A stretch of DNA of 64,000 nucleotides from JACNIV01 sp965370415 (GTDB taxonomy: Bacteria; Cloacimonadota; Cloacimonadia; Cloacimonadales; TCS61), in NCBI GenBank assembly GCA_965370415.1, contig CBDUTJ010000001.1:62001-126000 (forward strand). Reading direction: 5' to 3'. A model generated the notes under the pieces. The model was not told the DNA's origin. It ran no database searches and worked only from the letters and a program-made list of their open reading frames with translations. Shown here piece after piece: positions 39,930 through 49,538 of the stretch; position 1 is the stretch's first letter, and each line of letters starts with the position of its first letter. A program made the translations under genes and the position numbers.

Positions 39930-42104
39930 ATGAGATCGAGACTCATAATTTTTCTCAGCCTGAACATCATCATTGTGATCATCTGGGTTGCATATCTTTT
40001 TTCTATTCAAATTTTAGATGCCCATCACCTGAATGCAACAGTAGAGATCAGGCAGAATCCCTCTAAAAAACTCATTATCCCCAATCGCGGAAATATCTAC
40101 GACAGGAATAATAACCTGCTGGTAAGTTCCTTAAAACTATATCAACTGGATATCGACCGCAGAACAATTTCCAATTATTGTAAACGTAACAGAGAATTCG
40201 ATAAAGATGATATTTGCCAGCAGATTTCGGAAATCATTTCACAAAATACTAATTTAACAAAAAGACAAATACTTAAAAAAATTAATAAAAAACCTTTTAA
40301 CAACAGTGTATTTATTTCCCAGAAAATTTCGGAAACCCAAATGCTGGCCATTAAAAGTGAATTTGCAAAAAAGAAACTCCCCGGTCTCACCTATACATTC
40401 AGCAGTATTAAACGAACCTATCCCTACGATGCATTGGGTGCAAATTTCCTGGGCATGATAGATGAACCCCCTCAAAAAAGTGAATCTATCTATGAAGTAT
40501 ATGGTAAATGCGGGCTGGAAGCAACTTACGACAAAGAATTATGCGGTGTTTACGGATGGCAGGAAACGGTTCACGATGCCAATAACAAACGTATTCCCCT
40601 GCTCTTCCTGAAGGAAAAGAATCCCCGCAACGGTAATTCATTGATCCTTACTATCGATAAAAATCTGCAGGAGATCTTAGAAGAAAACCTGCAGCAGGGA
40701 TTGAAAGAATATAAAGCCAAAAATGCCATTGGCATAATTATGGATCCGTTCAGTGGAGAGATCCTGGCTATGTCCGGCATTAATAAAAACGACCAAAAAA
40801 AATCTGCTTCCATGTTGCGAGCTTCGTCTAATCTGCCTGTTTCGTTCATGTTCGAACCCGGTTCCACCCTTAAACCTATCACAGCACTTCTGGCTATTGA
40901 AAAGAAGATATACAAACCATCGGACAGAATAGACTGCCGCAATTATCATCTTACTTACAAATCGGAAGAGCGCGTAATTAAAGATGATCATAAATTTAAA
41001 TATCTTAGTTTTAAGGATATTATTGCATATTCCAGTAATGTAGGGATCAGTAAGATCGTGGAGCAAATCGGAAGTGAAACACTTTATGAAAGAATGATAG
41101 CACTGGGTTTCGGGCATAAGACCAGTTCCAATTTAGCTGGTGAAGCTTCCGGCATCTTCCGAAAATTGAAAGACTGGCAGGGATTTTCTCTTCATTCTAT
41201 ATCTTTCGGGCAGGAAATTTCCGTTACTACTTTGCAATTAGCCAATGCGTATTGTGCACTGGCTAATGGTGGTAAAGTAATACAGCCATACATTATTAAG
41301 AAAATAATAAATGAGAAGAATAAAATCATTTTCACTCATGAACGAAAAGTTTTGCGATCTGTTTCCAATAAGAGATCCCTGGATACTTTGAAGGTTTTCC
41401 TTAAAGGTGTGGTAGATTATGGTACAGCTACCGGTACAAAGATGGATTTCCTGGAGATAGCCGGTAAAACCGGTACAGCTGAAAAATCAATTCGGGGCAA
41501 AAAGGGTTATACCGAAGAAAAATATACTTCCACCTTTGCCGGTTTCTTCCCGGTGAAAGATCCGCAGTATGTTATCGTTATTGTGTACGATGAACCGGAT
41601 TACAAATCCTATTCCTATTATGCTACTCTTTCAGCAGTTCCCACTTTCAGGAATATCGTTACCAATATGATCAATCTGCCACAGAGCGAAATTCTGGTGA
41701 GCGTTAAAGAAAAGAACAAGCGGTTCATCACTGCTCCCAATGTTATAGGAATGAATCGTGAAAAGGCAATTGAATTTCTTAATAAGAAAAAGATAAAATA
41801 CCAGATTCAGGAACTTAGTACCGATGGAGATGTAGTGAACCAATTCCCAAAACCCGGTACTTCCTACCCTGAAAACGAATTTCTGATAGTAATTCTTGAC
41901 AACGTGAGCGTTACAAAAGAACAGAATGAATTTGATTATAAAATGCCCGATTTTACCGGGCTTACTTTGCGAAAGGCAATAGCTTTGGCAAATAAGAATA
42001 ATATAAAAATTATTGTTAAGGGTAATGGCACAATCGTTCGGCAGACGATAAAGCCTGGCTCGAAGATAAAATTCGGGGAAATATGCAGCGTAACAGCAAA
42101 ATAA
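39915..42104 (+). CDS. ftsI: Penicillin-binding protein 2/FtsI-type transpeptidase with two PASTA domains
   Basis: The septal D,D-transpeptidase has an N-terminal membrane helix (about 10-32), a dimerisation domain, a transpeptidase domain with Ser317-x-x-Lys320 (GSTLK), Ser373-Ser-Asn375 (YSSNVG) and Lys518-Thr-Gly (AGKTGTAEK), then two C-terminal PASTA modules (about 607-665 and 672-729). PASTA on FtsI is common in Gram-positives and in FCB lineages, and may sense cell-wall material. The start is uncertain: ATG 39915 lies in a terminator-like stem and ATG 39930 directly after the T-run. Neither has a well-spaced ribosome binding site; 39930 gives the more usual positively charged start. Confidence 0.93.
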   Translation: MSFFFMRSRLIIFLSLNIIIVIIWVAYLFSIQILDAHHLNATVEIRQNPSKKLIIPNRGNIYDRNNNLLVSSLKLYQLDIDRRTISNYCKRNREFDKDDICQQISEIISQNTNLTKRQILKKINKKPFNNSVFISQKISETQMLAIKSEFAKKKLPGLTYTFSSIKRTYPYDALGANFLGMIDEPPQKSESIYEVYGKCGLEATYDKELCGVYGWQETVHDANNKRIPLLFLKEKNPRNGNSLILTIDKNLQEILEENLQQGLKEYKAKNAIGIIMDPFSGEILAMSGINKNDQKKSASMLRASSNLPVSFMFEPGSTLKPITALLAIEKKIYKPSDRIDCRNYHLTYKSEERVIKDDHKFKYLSFKDIIAYSSNVGISKIVEQIGSETLYERMIALGFGHKTSSNLAGEASGIFRKLKDWQGFSLHSISFGQEISVTTLQLANAYCALANGGKVIQPYIIKKIINEKNKIIFTHERKVLRSVSNKRSLDTLKVFLKGVVDYGTATGTKMDFLEIAGKTGTAEKSIRGKKGYTEEKYTSTFAGFFPVKDPQYVIVIVYDEPDYKSYSYYATLSAVPTFRNIVTNMINLPQSEILVSVKEKNKRFITAPNVIGMNREKAIEFLNKKKIKYQIQELSTDGDVVNQFPKPGTSYPENEFLIVILDNVSVTKEQNEFDYKMPDFTGLTLRKAIALANKNNIKIIVKGNGTIVRQTIKPGSKIKFGEICSVTAK

Positions 42105-44872
42105 ATTGCACACAAATATTAAACATCTTAGAGGAAAGCAACCTGCTTCGGAAAGTTTTCGATATAGATAAGCATTCAGCTTACACCGGTATGGCAACAG
42201 ATTCCCGGCAGGTAATAAAAGGTGATGTATTCGTCTGCATTTCCGGGTTTGTAACAGATGGACATCTTTTTGCCGGCAAAGCGATAGAAAACGGTGCCAA
42301 GCTTCTTATTGTGGAAAAACAACTGAATAATGATATTCCGCAAATCGTTGTGAAAGATTCCCGGAAAGCTACCTCACTTCTGGCAAAATTATTTTTTAAT
42401 GATCCTACTTCCAAATTTACACTCGTAGGAATAACCGGCACAAATGGCAAAACAACCATAGCCACGCTCATCGAAATGATACTTAGAAAAAAAAGCATGC
42501 CTACCGGATTTGTAGGAACGTTCGGCTATATGATAAACGGTAAAACATTCAAAACCGAACGTACAACTCCCGACATCGTGGAACTTAACAAGATATTCTG
42601 GCAGATGGTAGAATCAGAAGTGAAATACGTGGTAATGGAAGTTTCTTCGCATGCTCTTGCCCTGGATAGGGTTTACGGTCTGCACTTTAATGCTGCTGTT
42701 TTTACCAATCTCACACATGAACATCTCGATTTCCATAAAACCATGAATGATTATGCTAAAGAAAAGTTTAAATTATTCGATAACCTGGCAGAGAAAAATG
42801 GAACTGCCTTTATAAATATAGATGATGAATACGGTGCAAAGTTATATGCAAACCTGAACTGCTCCAAAAGATCGCTTTCCTTTAAAAAAGGTGATATTAC
42901 AATTCATGATTGCAATTGCAGCCTGGAAGGAACTGAACTCAGTTATTCCGTTGGAAAAACAATAAAAAAAATTCACACAAATCTGATTGGAAGATACAAT
43001 GCTTTTAATATTGTTTCGGCTTGCGAGGTAATTCAGGAGATCTGCCCTGAAATAACCGATAGCTTCATTTCAGAGGTTTTTAATAATATGCCGGAAGTAC
43101 ACGGTCGGTTAGAGAAAGTAGAAAACAGCAGGGGAATTGGAATTTATGTGGATTATGCTCATACTCCCGATGCACTAACAAATGTACTTAAAACGTTATC
43201 TGAATTAAAACAGAGACAGCTGATCTGTGTTTTTGGCGCAGGAGGCGAGAGGGATAAAACCAAGCGTCCGGAAATGCTGTCAACTGCATTGAATTTTTCT
43301 GACCTGACAATAATAACCAATGATAATCCTCGAAATGAAGATCCTTCCGATATTATCAGGAATATTGTAGGAAATACTTCTCATGATAAAGCTTTCTGGA
43401 TAATTCGAGACCGTGAGCAAGCAATCAGAACAGCAATTTACAATGCTCAAAAAGGTGATATTGTTCTTATGGCAGGAAAAGGTCATGAAAAATACCAGGA
43501 AGTTAAGAATAGTAAAATTGAATTCAACGACAGTAAAATTGCCGGGAAATATGCTGATCATAAAAAAAATATGAATAATAAACTCTCATTTCCTATCGAT
43601 CCTCTTCAGCTTGAATTCATTTTAGAAGATAAGATCGATGATAGTTTTGAACTGGTACTGGAGCATATTTCCACAGATTCACGTACGATTGAAAAAAACT
43701 CTCTCTTTTTTGCTTTGCAGGGAGAGAATTTTGATGGTCATGATTATGTTGAGCGGGTTTTACAAAAGAATAACTGCTGGGCTGTAGTTTCAAAAGATTA
43801 CCAAAGCAATGCAGAAAGATTAATACGTGTTGAAGATACTTTGCAGTCATTTGGCAACCTGGCAAAAAAATATAAATCGTTATTTAAAATAACCACCATT
43901 GCTATCACCGGTAGTTTTGGCAAAACCACCACCAAAGAATATCTCTATAACATACTTTCCACAAAGGCACTTAAAACGTTTTCTAACGAAAACAACCTGA
44001 TCGGTTTACCCAAGACGATTTTCAGGTTAAAGCCGGAATATAAATACGCCATCCTGGAACTTGGTTCCAATCAATTTGGTGAAGTTGCCCGGCTTACCGA
44101 GATCTCCGATCCGGATATTGCTGTAGTTACTGCTATCGGTCCTTCCCATCTTGAATTTCTTATCGATGAAGAAGGTGTTTTCAAAGAGAAATCTGCTTTG
44201 CTTAAACACAATGTGAAGCTGAGATTGTTCCCGGCAGATGACGATAGATTCAAAGAATTTACAGGGAAAACTTTCGGTTCAAGTGATTCTGCCAATTATC
44301 ACATAACAAAAATTAAGAATAACACTAACTCCACCCGTTTCTGCCTGAATGATAAGCAATATTCCATTCCCACACCCTTTAAGAAATTCACTTTGAATGC
44401 AGCTATGGCAATTGCTTTAGCTACAGAAATTGGAATATCAACCAGAGAAATTCAAGCTGGTCTTGATAAACCTCTGAATATCTCCCTCAGAATGGAAATA
44501 AAGAGTTCTAACAATAGAACGTTGCTGATAGACTGCTATAACGCAAATCCCGATTCTATGAAGGCAGCTATTGAATTCTGGAGCGATTTTGAAATTAGAA
44601 GACCGCATATTGCTATTCTTGGTGATATGCTGGAACTTGGAAAATTGACAGAGAAATTGCATTTAAATATTTGGAAGTTATTGAAAAGTATGAATTATAA
44701 CCGGTTGATATCCGTGGGAGAATATTCCATTTCCTACGGTGCAGATCAGCATTTTGGGAAAGTGGAAGACCTGATAACTTCCGGTATTCTAACGGATCTT
44801 CCCGATAATGCTGTAATTCTGCTGAAAGCATCTCATGGAATATCACTGGAAAAAATTATAGGAAGGATATAA
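42083..44872 (+). CDS. murE-murF: MurE-MurF fusion: UDP-MurNAc-tripeptide synthetase and D-Ala-D-Ala-adding ligase
   Basis: A single 929-residue frame holds two Mur ligases. The MurE half (about 1-495) has ATP motif GTNGKTT (119-125) and DNPR (414-417), the signature for meso-diaminopimelate addition. The MurF half (about 500-929) has GSFGKTT (610-616), NPDSMKAAIEFW and the LGDMLELG motif. Together they make UDP-MurNAc-pentapeptide from the dipeptide. No frameshift or stop separates them; the junction is a short Lys/Asn-rich linker (DHKKNMNNKLS). It overlaps ftsI by 22 bp. Fusion would couple two consecutive cytoplasmic steps. The order matches the separate genes elsewhere. Confidence 0.95.
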   Translation: MQRNSKINCTQILNILEESNLLRKVFDIDKHSAYTGMATDSRQVIKGDVFVCISGFVTDGHLFAGKAIENGAKLLIVEKQLNNDIPQIVVKDSRKATSLLAKLFFNDPTSKFTLVGITGTNGKTTIATLIEMILRKKSMPTGFVGTFGYMINGKTFKTERTTPDIVELNKIFWQMVESEVKYVVMEVSSHALALDRVYGLHFNAAVFTNLTHEHLDFHKTMNDYAKEKFKLFDNLAEKNGTAFINIDDEYGAKLYANLNCSKRSLSFKKGDITIHDCNCSLEGTELSYSVGKTIKKIHTNLIGRYNAFNIVSACEVIQEICPEITDSFISEVFNNMPEVHGRLEKVENSRGIGIYVDYAHTPDALTNVLKTLSELKQRQLICVFGAGGERDKTKRPEMLSTALNFSDLTIITNDNPRNEDPSDIIRNIVGNTSHDKAFWIIRDREQAIRTAIYNAQKGDIVLMAGKGHEKYQEVKNSKIEFNDSKIAGKYADHKKNMNNKLSFPIDPLQLEFILEDKIDDSFELVLEHISTDSRTIEKNSLFFALQGENFDGHDYVERVLQKNNCWAVVSKDYQSNAERLIRVEDTLQSFGNLAKKYKSLFKITTIAITGSFGKTTTKEYLYNILSTKALKTFSNENNLIGLPKTIFRLKPEYKYAILELGSNQFGEVARLTEISDPDIAVVTAIGPSHLEFLIDEEGVFKEKSALLKHNVKLRLFPADDDRFKEFTGKTFGSSDSANYHITKIKNNTNSTRFCLNDKQYSIPTPFKKFTLNAAMAIALATEIGISTREIQAGLDKPLNISLRMEIKSSNNRTLLIDCYNANPDSMKAAIEFWSDFEIRRPHIAILGDMLELGKLTEKLHLNIWKLLKSMNYNRLISVGEYSISYGADQHFGKVEDLITSGILTDLPDNAVILLKASHGISLEKIIGRI

Positions 44873-44873
44873 T

Positions 44874-45989
44874 ATGTTCTATCATCTATTCGCACCTTTA
44901 GCAAATACGGAAATTATGGGTTATACCTTATTTAACGTGTTCCAGTATGTAACGTTCCGGTCGATTGCAGCATTCATCACTGCTCTGGTTTTTTCACTAT
45001 TTCTTGGTCCTAAATTCATCAAGCTTCTCAAAAAGCACCAGGCTGTAGAAAGAATTAATGAATACGTTCCCATTTCTCACAAGGAAAAAGAAGGTACTCC
45101 CACTATGGGCGGTCTCATTCTTATTTCAAGCCTGCTTATATCATCCCTACTCTGGAACAACCTGGTAAACAGTTACATTCTTATAATGATCATCACCACT
45201 ATCTGGCTGGGTGGAACCGGCTTCCTGGATGACTATCTCAAGAATTTTCTCAAGATAAAAAAAGGTCTTATTGCTAAATATAAATTGATGGCACAAATTT
45301 CACTGGGATTGCTTATTGCTACAGCACTTTATTATGGTTCAGCCGATAAATCCTCGATTACACAAATAAGTTTACCATTTTTAAAAAACACCGCTATCCA
45401 ACTGGGGTGGTTTTTTATTCCTTTTGTTGTCTTTATGGTCACGGGCACATCAAACGCAGTGAATTTAACAGACGGATTGGACGGTTTGGCAAGTGGAACA
45501 GTGGCTTTTTCGGCACTGGCGCTGGGTATAATGGCCTACATTAAGGGAAATTTTGTTATTGCCGAATATTTGAACCTAGAATTCATAAGCAATGCAGGTG
45601 AACTAACGGTATTCATTGCTGCTATGATAGGAACATTACTTGGTTTCCTGTGGTATAATATAAAACCGGCTCAGATAATAATGGGAGACACCGGCTCGCT
45701 TTCACTGGGTGGTATTTTGGCTGTACTTGCTATTTTATTAAGGGAAGAGATATTCTTTGCAATTGTTGGTGGTGTGTTCGTTATCGAAGCATTATCCACA
45801 CTTATCCAGAGATACTATTTTAAATATACACGCATTAGATATGGGAAAGGAAAGCGGGTTTTTCTTTGTGCCCCAATACATCATCACTTTGAACTAAAAG
45901 GTCATGCCGAAGAGAAGATCGTGATCCGTTTCTGGATAGTTGCTGCACTGCTGGTAGCAATAGGGCTGGCAACACTAAAATTGAGATAA
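44874..45989 (+). CDS. mraY: Phospho-N-acetylmuramoyl-pentapeptide transferase
   Basis: The 371-residue integral membrane enzyme with about ten helices transfers phospho-MurNAc-pentapeptide to undecaprenyl phosphate (lipid I). It has KEGTPTMGGLILI, the Asp-rich GFLDDYLKNF, NAVNLTDGLDGLASG and MGDTGSLSLGG, and the C-terminal APIHHHFELKG motif. Only one base separates the murE-murF stop from the ATG, with AAGGAT upstream. Confidence 0.97.
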   Translation: MFYHLFAPLANTEIMGYTLFNVFQYVTFRSIAAFITALVFSLFLGPKFIKLLKKHQAVERINEYVPISHKEKEGTPTMGGLILISSLLISSLLWNNLVNSYILIMIITTIWLGGTGFLDDYLKNFLKIKKGLIAKYKLMAQISLGLLIATALYYGSADKSSITQISLPFLKNTAIQLGWFFIPFVVFMVTGTSNAVNLTDGLDGLASGTVAFSALALGIMAYIKGNFVIAEYLNLEFISNAGELTVFIAAMIGTLLGFLWYNIKPAQIIMGDTGSLSLGGILAVLAILLREEIFFAIVGGVFVIEALSTLIQRYYFKYTRIRYGKGKRVFLCAPIHHHFELKGHAEEKIVIRFWIVAALLVAIGLATLKLR

Positions 45990-45992
45990 TAT

Positions 45993-47321
45993 ATGAACGT
46001 TCAAGAACATGAAATTGGAATCATGGGGATCGCTCGCAGCGGACTTGCCGCAGCGTATAAGATAAAAGAATTAGGTGGATTTCCCTTTCTCAGCGAATTC
46101 AAAGCCGCCGATAAAATCGAAGGTTCTGAGAACATTATTAAAGAATTCGATTGTGAATTTGGCGGACATACAAAAAGACTTCTAAAGTGCGATACGATAA
46201 TTGTAAGTCCGGGGATTTCATTGAATATTCCAATTTTAGAGAAAGCAAAAAAGAATAATATAAACCTGATAAGTGAAATCGAATTCGGATTTCTTGTAAA
46301 GCATCCCGAAAGCAAAATAATTGCAATCACAGGTTCAAATGGGAAAAGTACAACAGTGAGCCTGATACATCATATTTTACAAACTGCAGGTTACAATTCC
46401 GTTCTTGCTGGTAATATCGGTATGGCATTCTGTTCCTACCCAATAGAAAAACCCGGTATCGATTTTATCGTTTTGGAATTAAGCAGTTTCCAGCTTGAAC
46501 TCATTTATAAATTCAAACCGGATGTAGCTGCAATATTGAATATAACTCCCGACCACTTAAATAGATACAACAGTCTTGATGATTATGCTTTGGCAAAGTT
46601 CAACATATTTATAAACCAGGATAAATCCGATCTTGCAATCTTGAATCTGGATGATGCGATGAGTCTGAAACACAGAAATAAACTTGATCCTGAATATTTT
46701 TCTCTGAATTCCATAACAGATATTTATTTTAACGGTAGACAAATAATATTTGGCTCCGAACTTCTTAACATTGATGATTCCACCATCAAGGGACCGCATA
46801 ATATTGCCAATATAATGGCATCTATCCTGGCTGTTTCTCCTTTTGGAATTGATAAGAATACAATAGAAAAATCACTTTCCACATTCGCTTCTCTTCCCCA
46901 CCGGCTGGAATTCGTAGCAGAGGTAAGGGGAGTTAAATTTGTAAATGATTCTAAAGCAACCAATACCGAATCCGTAAAATATGCGCTTCAATCTTTCGAT
47001 CAACCGATCCGCATTATCATGGGTGGTGGTGGTAAAGGTGAAGATTATTCGATTCTAATTCCTTATTTGAAAAAATATGCTAGGAAAGTTTATTTAACAG
47101 GTGAAACCCGTCTGGAAATGAAAAAGGCTTTTAGCGGGTCAGTCGATTTGGCTGTATTTGAAGATTTTGAAGAAGCAATACGAAATGCGTTCAAAGATGC
47201 ATTTACGGGTGAATATGTAGTACTTTCTCCTGCCTGTACAAGTTATGACATGTTCAAAAATTTTGAAGAACGCGGAAATAGATTTAAAGAAACTGTATTG
47301 AAATTGAAAAATGAAAGCTAA
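45993..47321 (+). CDS. murD: UDP-N-acetylmuramoylalanine--D-glutamate ligase
   Basis: The 442-residue cytoplasmic ligase adds D-Glu to UDP-MurNAc-L-Ala. It has an N-terminal Rossmann part (IGIMGIARSGLAAA), ATP motif ITGSNGKSTT, the central LPHRLEFVAEVRGVKFVNDS and the C-terminal IIMGGGGKGEDYS and LSPACTSYDMFKNFEERG. It overlaps the ftsW start by 11 bp and follows mraY by 3 bp. Confidence 0.96.
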   Translation: MNVQEHEIGIMGIARSGLAAAYKIKELGGFPFLSEFKAADKIEGSENIIKEFDCEFGGHTKRLLKCDTIIVSPGISLNIPILEKAKKNNINLISEIEFGFLVKHPESKIIAITGSNGKSTTVSLIHHILQTAGYNSVLAGNIGMAFCSYPIEKPGIDFIVLELSSFQLELIYKFKPDVAAILNITPDHLNRYNSLDDYALAKFNIFINQDKSDLAILNLDDAMSLKHRNKLDPEYFSLNSITDIYFNGRQIIFGSELLNIDDSTIKGPHNIANIMASILAVSPFGIDKNTIEKSLSTFASLPHRLEFVAEVRGVKFVNDSKATNTESVKYALQSFDQPIRIIMGGGGKGEDYSILIPYLKKYARKVYLTGETRLEMKKAFSGSVDLAVFEDFEEAIRNAFKDAFTGEYVVLSPACTSYDMFKNFEERGNRFKETVLKLKNES

Positions 47322-48444
47322 AACTTATATTGCCGGATACGATTATTACATTCTTTTTGTGTACATGTTGCTCATGTTCATCGGGCTGTATATGCAGTTG
47401 AACATAAGTTCCATACGAACTTCCATGTCTTTTTTTTACAGACAATTTATCTGGTTCGGACTTTCTATTTTCTCGTTGTGGTTTGCCTTCAAAGTAGTTA
47501 AATTAGAAAAAATCCGTCCCTACATTTTCATGTTTCTTATTCTTACTATACTGCTTTTAATTGCAGTATTGATCTTCGGGGAAAACGTAAAAGGAGCTAT
47601 CAGAAGCTTTCGTATCTGGAAAATAAACATTCAACCCAGCTTGATAGCACGAATTATGCTCATTTTGTATTTTGCTCATTTTTTGGATAAGAAACAAAAA
47701 TTTATTGATGATTCCAGGCCTAAAGGATTTCTCAGGCGTTTCAATGCTCTTATGGTAATGACATTAATTGTATTTTTGCTCATCCTGGCAGAAAAGCATT
47801 TCAGTCCGCTTATTATTTCCGGTTTTACACTTATTTCATTGCTATTATTGGCAAAGATCCGGTTTTCTACCATACTCCTGATAATTTGTATTTCACTAAT
47901 TGCTTTAATGATAGTTATAAAACTTGGTCCCAGATATCGCGGTGAACGAATGCAGATCTATAAAAAATATTCTTTATTTCACAAAGCATTCAACAATGAA
48001 GTTGAATATAACGGTACAAATGATTACCAGATAAGAGAAAGCCTGATATCTTTGACCGGAGGAGGATTATTTGGTACTACTCCCCGGAAAGGGACTGGAA
48101 AACACTATTTCCTGCCCGAAGCAAAAACAGATTATATCTATTCAATTATCGGAGAGGAATTCGGATTTCTGGGTGCGTTGTTTGTTCTGGGCCTGTATGT
48201 ATTTCTTTTTGCCAGGACGATTATTAATTCATATAAGAAGGACATGTTCTTAAAGCTGGCTGGAATTGGACTGGGAATAAATATTTTCTTCAATGCTATG
48301 GTAAACATAGGAGTATCATTGGCAGCTATTCCTTCCACTGGAGTTACATTGCCATTCATAAGTTATGGTGGTACTTCGCTTCTGATAAATTCGTTTACAG
48401 TTGGGCTTTTATTGAATATCAGTGCAGAAAGACAAAGGTTTTAA
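47311..48444 (+). CDS. ftsW: Cell division glycosyltransferase FtsW
   Basis: The 377-residue SEDS-family protein has about ten membrane helices. SEDS proteins polymerise lipid II; FtsW works with FtsI at the septum. Family motifs include LTGGGLFGTTPRKGTGK, LPEAKTDYIYSIIGEEFGFLG, and GVTLPFISYGGTSLL. A long loop contains RGERMQIYKK. Its position between murD and murG supports FtsW rather than RodA. The gene ends exactly where murG begins. Confidence 0.95.
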   Translation: MKAKTYIAGYDYYILFVYMLLMFIGLYMQLNISSIRTSMSFFYRQFIWFGLSIFSLWFAFKVVKLEKIRPYIFMFLILTILLLIAVLIFGENVKGAIRSFRIWKINIQPSLIARIMLILYFAHFLDKKQKFIDDSRPKGFLRRFNALMVMTLIVFLLILAEKHFSPLIISGFTLISLLLLAKIRFSTILLIICISLIALMIVIKLGPRYRGERMQIYKKYSLFHKAFNNEVEYNGTNDYQIRESLISLTGGGLFGTTPRKGTGKHYFLPEAKTDYIYSIIGEEFGFLGALFVLGLYVFLFARTIINSYKKDMFLKLAGIGLGINIFFNAMVNIGVSLAAIPSTGVTLPFISYGGTSLLINSFTVGLLLNISAERQRF

Positions 48445-49530
48445 ATGAAGAACTCAAAAAAGAAAGTCATTATCGCAGCCGGAGGCACCGGCGGACATAT
48501 TATTCCTGCCATCTCCATTGCCGAAGAACTAATTAAAAATAATATCGATGTTCTATTTGTGGGAAACAAAAACAGCATGGAACAAGAACTCACAGCTAAA
48601 AGGGAAATTGCTTTCAAGAGCATTAATGTTCAAAAATTCTACAGGAAGATCACTCTTGCGCATTTTAAATTTCCTTTTAAATTACTAAAAAGCATTCATG
48701 ATTCAAAAAAGATCATTCGTAATTTTCAACCTGATGCTTTTATCGGAACAGGCGGTTTCGTCAGTGGTCCGGTGGGATATGCAGCTCATTTGAAGAAAGT
48801 CCCCATCTTTCTACAGGAACAGAACAGTTATCCCGGAGCAACCACCAGGATTTTAAGCAAATATGCTGAGAAAATATTTCTGGGAAACAAAGGTGCAGAA
48901 AAATATCTGCTCGGCAATAAACTTGTTTTCTCGGGAAATCCGATAAATAACAGAATAATTGGAGAAACAGAAAAGATCGATTTTGCAGAATTCGGTTTAA
49001 AAGAAAATACCACAAAGCTCTTTCTCCTGGGCGGAAGCCAGGGTTCGGTGGTTCTGAATAAAACTTTTCTGCCAATTGTAGATGAGCTTCTGGAAAATGG
49101 AATAGAAATAATCTGGCAGATAGGAAAAAATAGTTTCAACGAATTTTATCCAAAGATTCAAAATAAAAAAGGCATTTATGGTTTCGATTTTACAGATGAG
49201 ATTGGAAAGATATATAATTCGGTAGATTTTGTGATAGCACGTGCAGGTGCTATATCTCTGGCAGAACTTGAAACAAAAAAACTTCCCTCGATTCTGATTC
49301 CTCTTCCCTCTGCTGCAGAAAATCATCAATATTATAATGCAATGGAATTGAAGGATAAAGGTGTTGCGATGGTTCTTAAGCAGAAAGATCTTACATCGGA
49401 ATCGCTGAAAGCCACTATCAATACCATGCAAAATAGTTTCAAAGATATGCATAAAAAATTCAACCAAACTCATCACCAAGAAGCTGTAAAAACAATAACA
49501 AATTATATCATAAGAAAAATGAATAGCTAG
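48445..49530 (+). CDS. murG: UDP-N-acetylglucosamine--lipid I transferase
   Basis: The 361-residue peripheral membrane GT28 enzyme makes lipid II. It has the N-terminal glycine motif AAGGTGGHIIPA, LQEQNSYPGATTR, LLGGSQGSVVLN and the sugar-nucleotide motif IARAGAISLAELE with LIPLPSAAENHQ. The start abuts the ftsW stop. Length is typical. Confidence 0.97.
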   Translation: MKNSKKKVIIAAGGTGGHIIPAISIAEELIKNNIDVLFVGNKNSMEQELTAKREIAFKSINVQKFYRKITLAHFKFPFKLLKSIHDSKKIIRNFQPDAFIGTGGFVSGPVGYAAHLKKVPIFLQEQNSYPGATTRILSKYAEKIFLGNKGAEKYLLGNKLVFSGNPINNRIIGETEKIDFAEFGLKENTTKLFLLGGSQGSVVLNKTFLPIVDELLENGIEIIWQIGKNSFNEFYPKIQNKKGIYGFDFTDEIGKIYNSVDFVIARAGAISLAELETKKLPSILIPLPSAAENHQYYNAMELKDKGVAMVLKQKDLTSESLKATINTMQNSFKDMHKKFNQTHHQEAVKTITNYIIRKMNS

Positions 49531-49538
49531 GAGCACAT

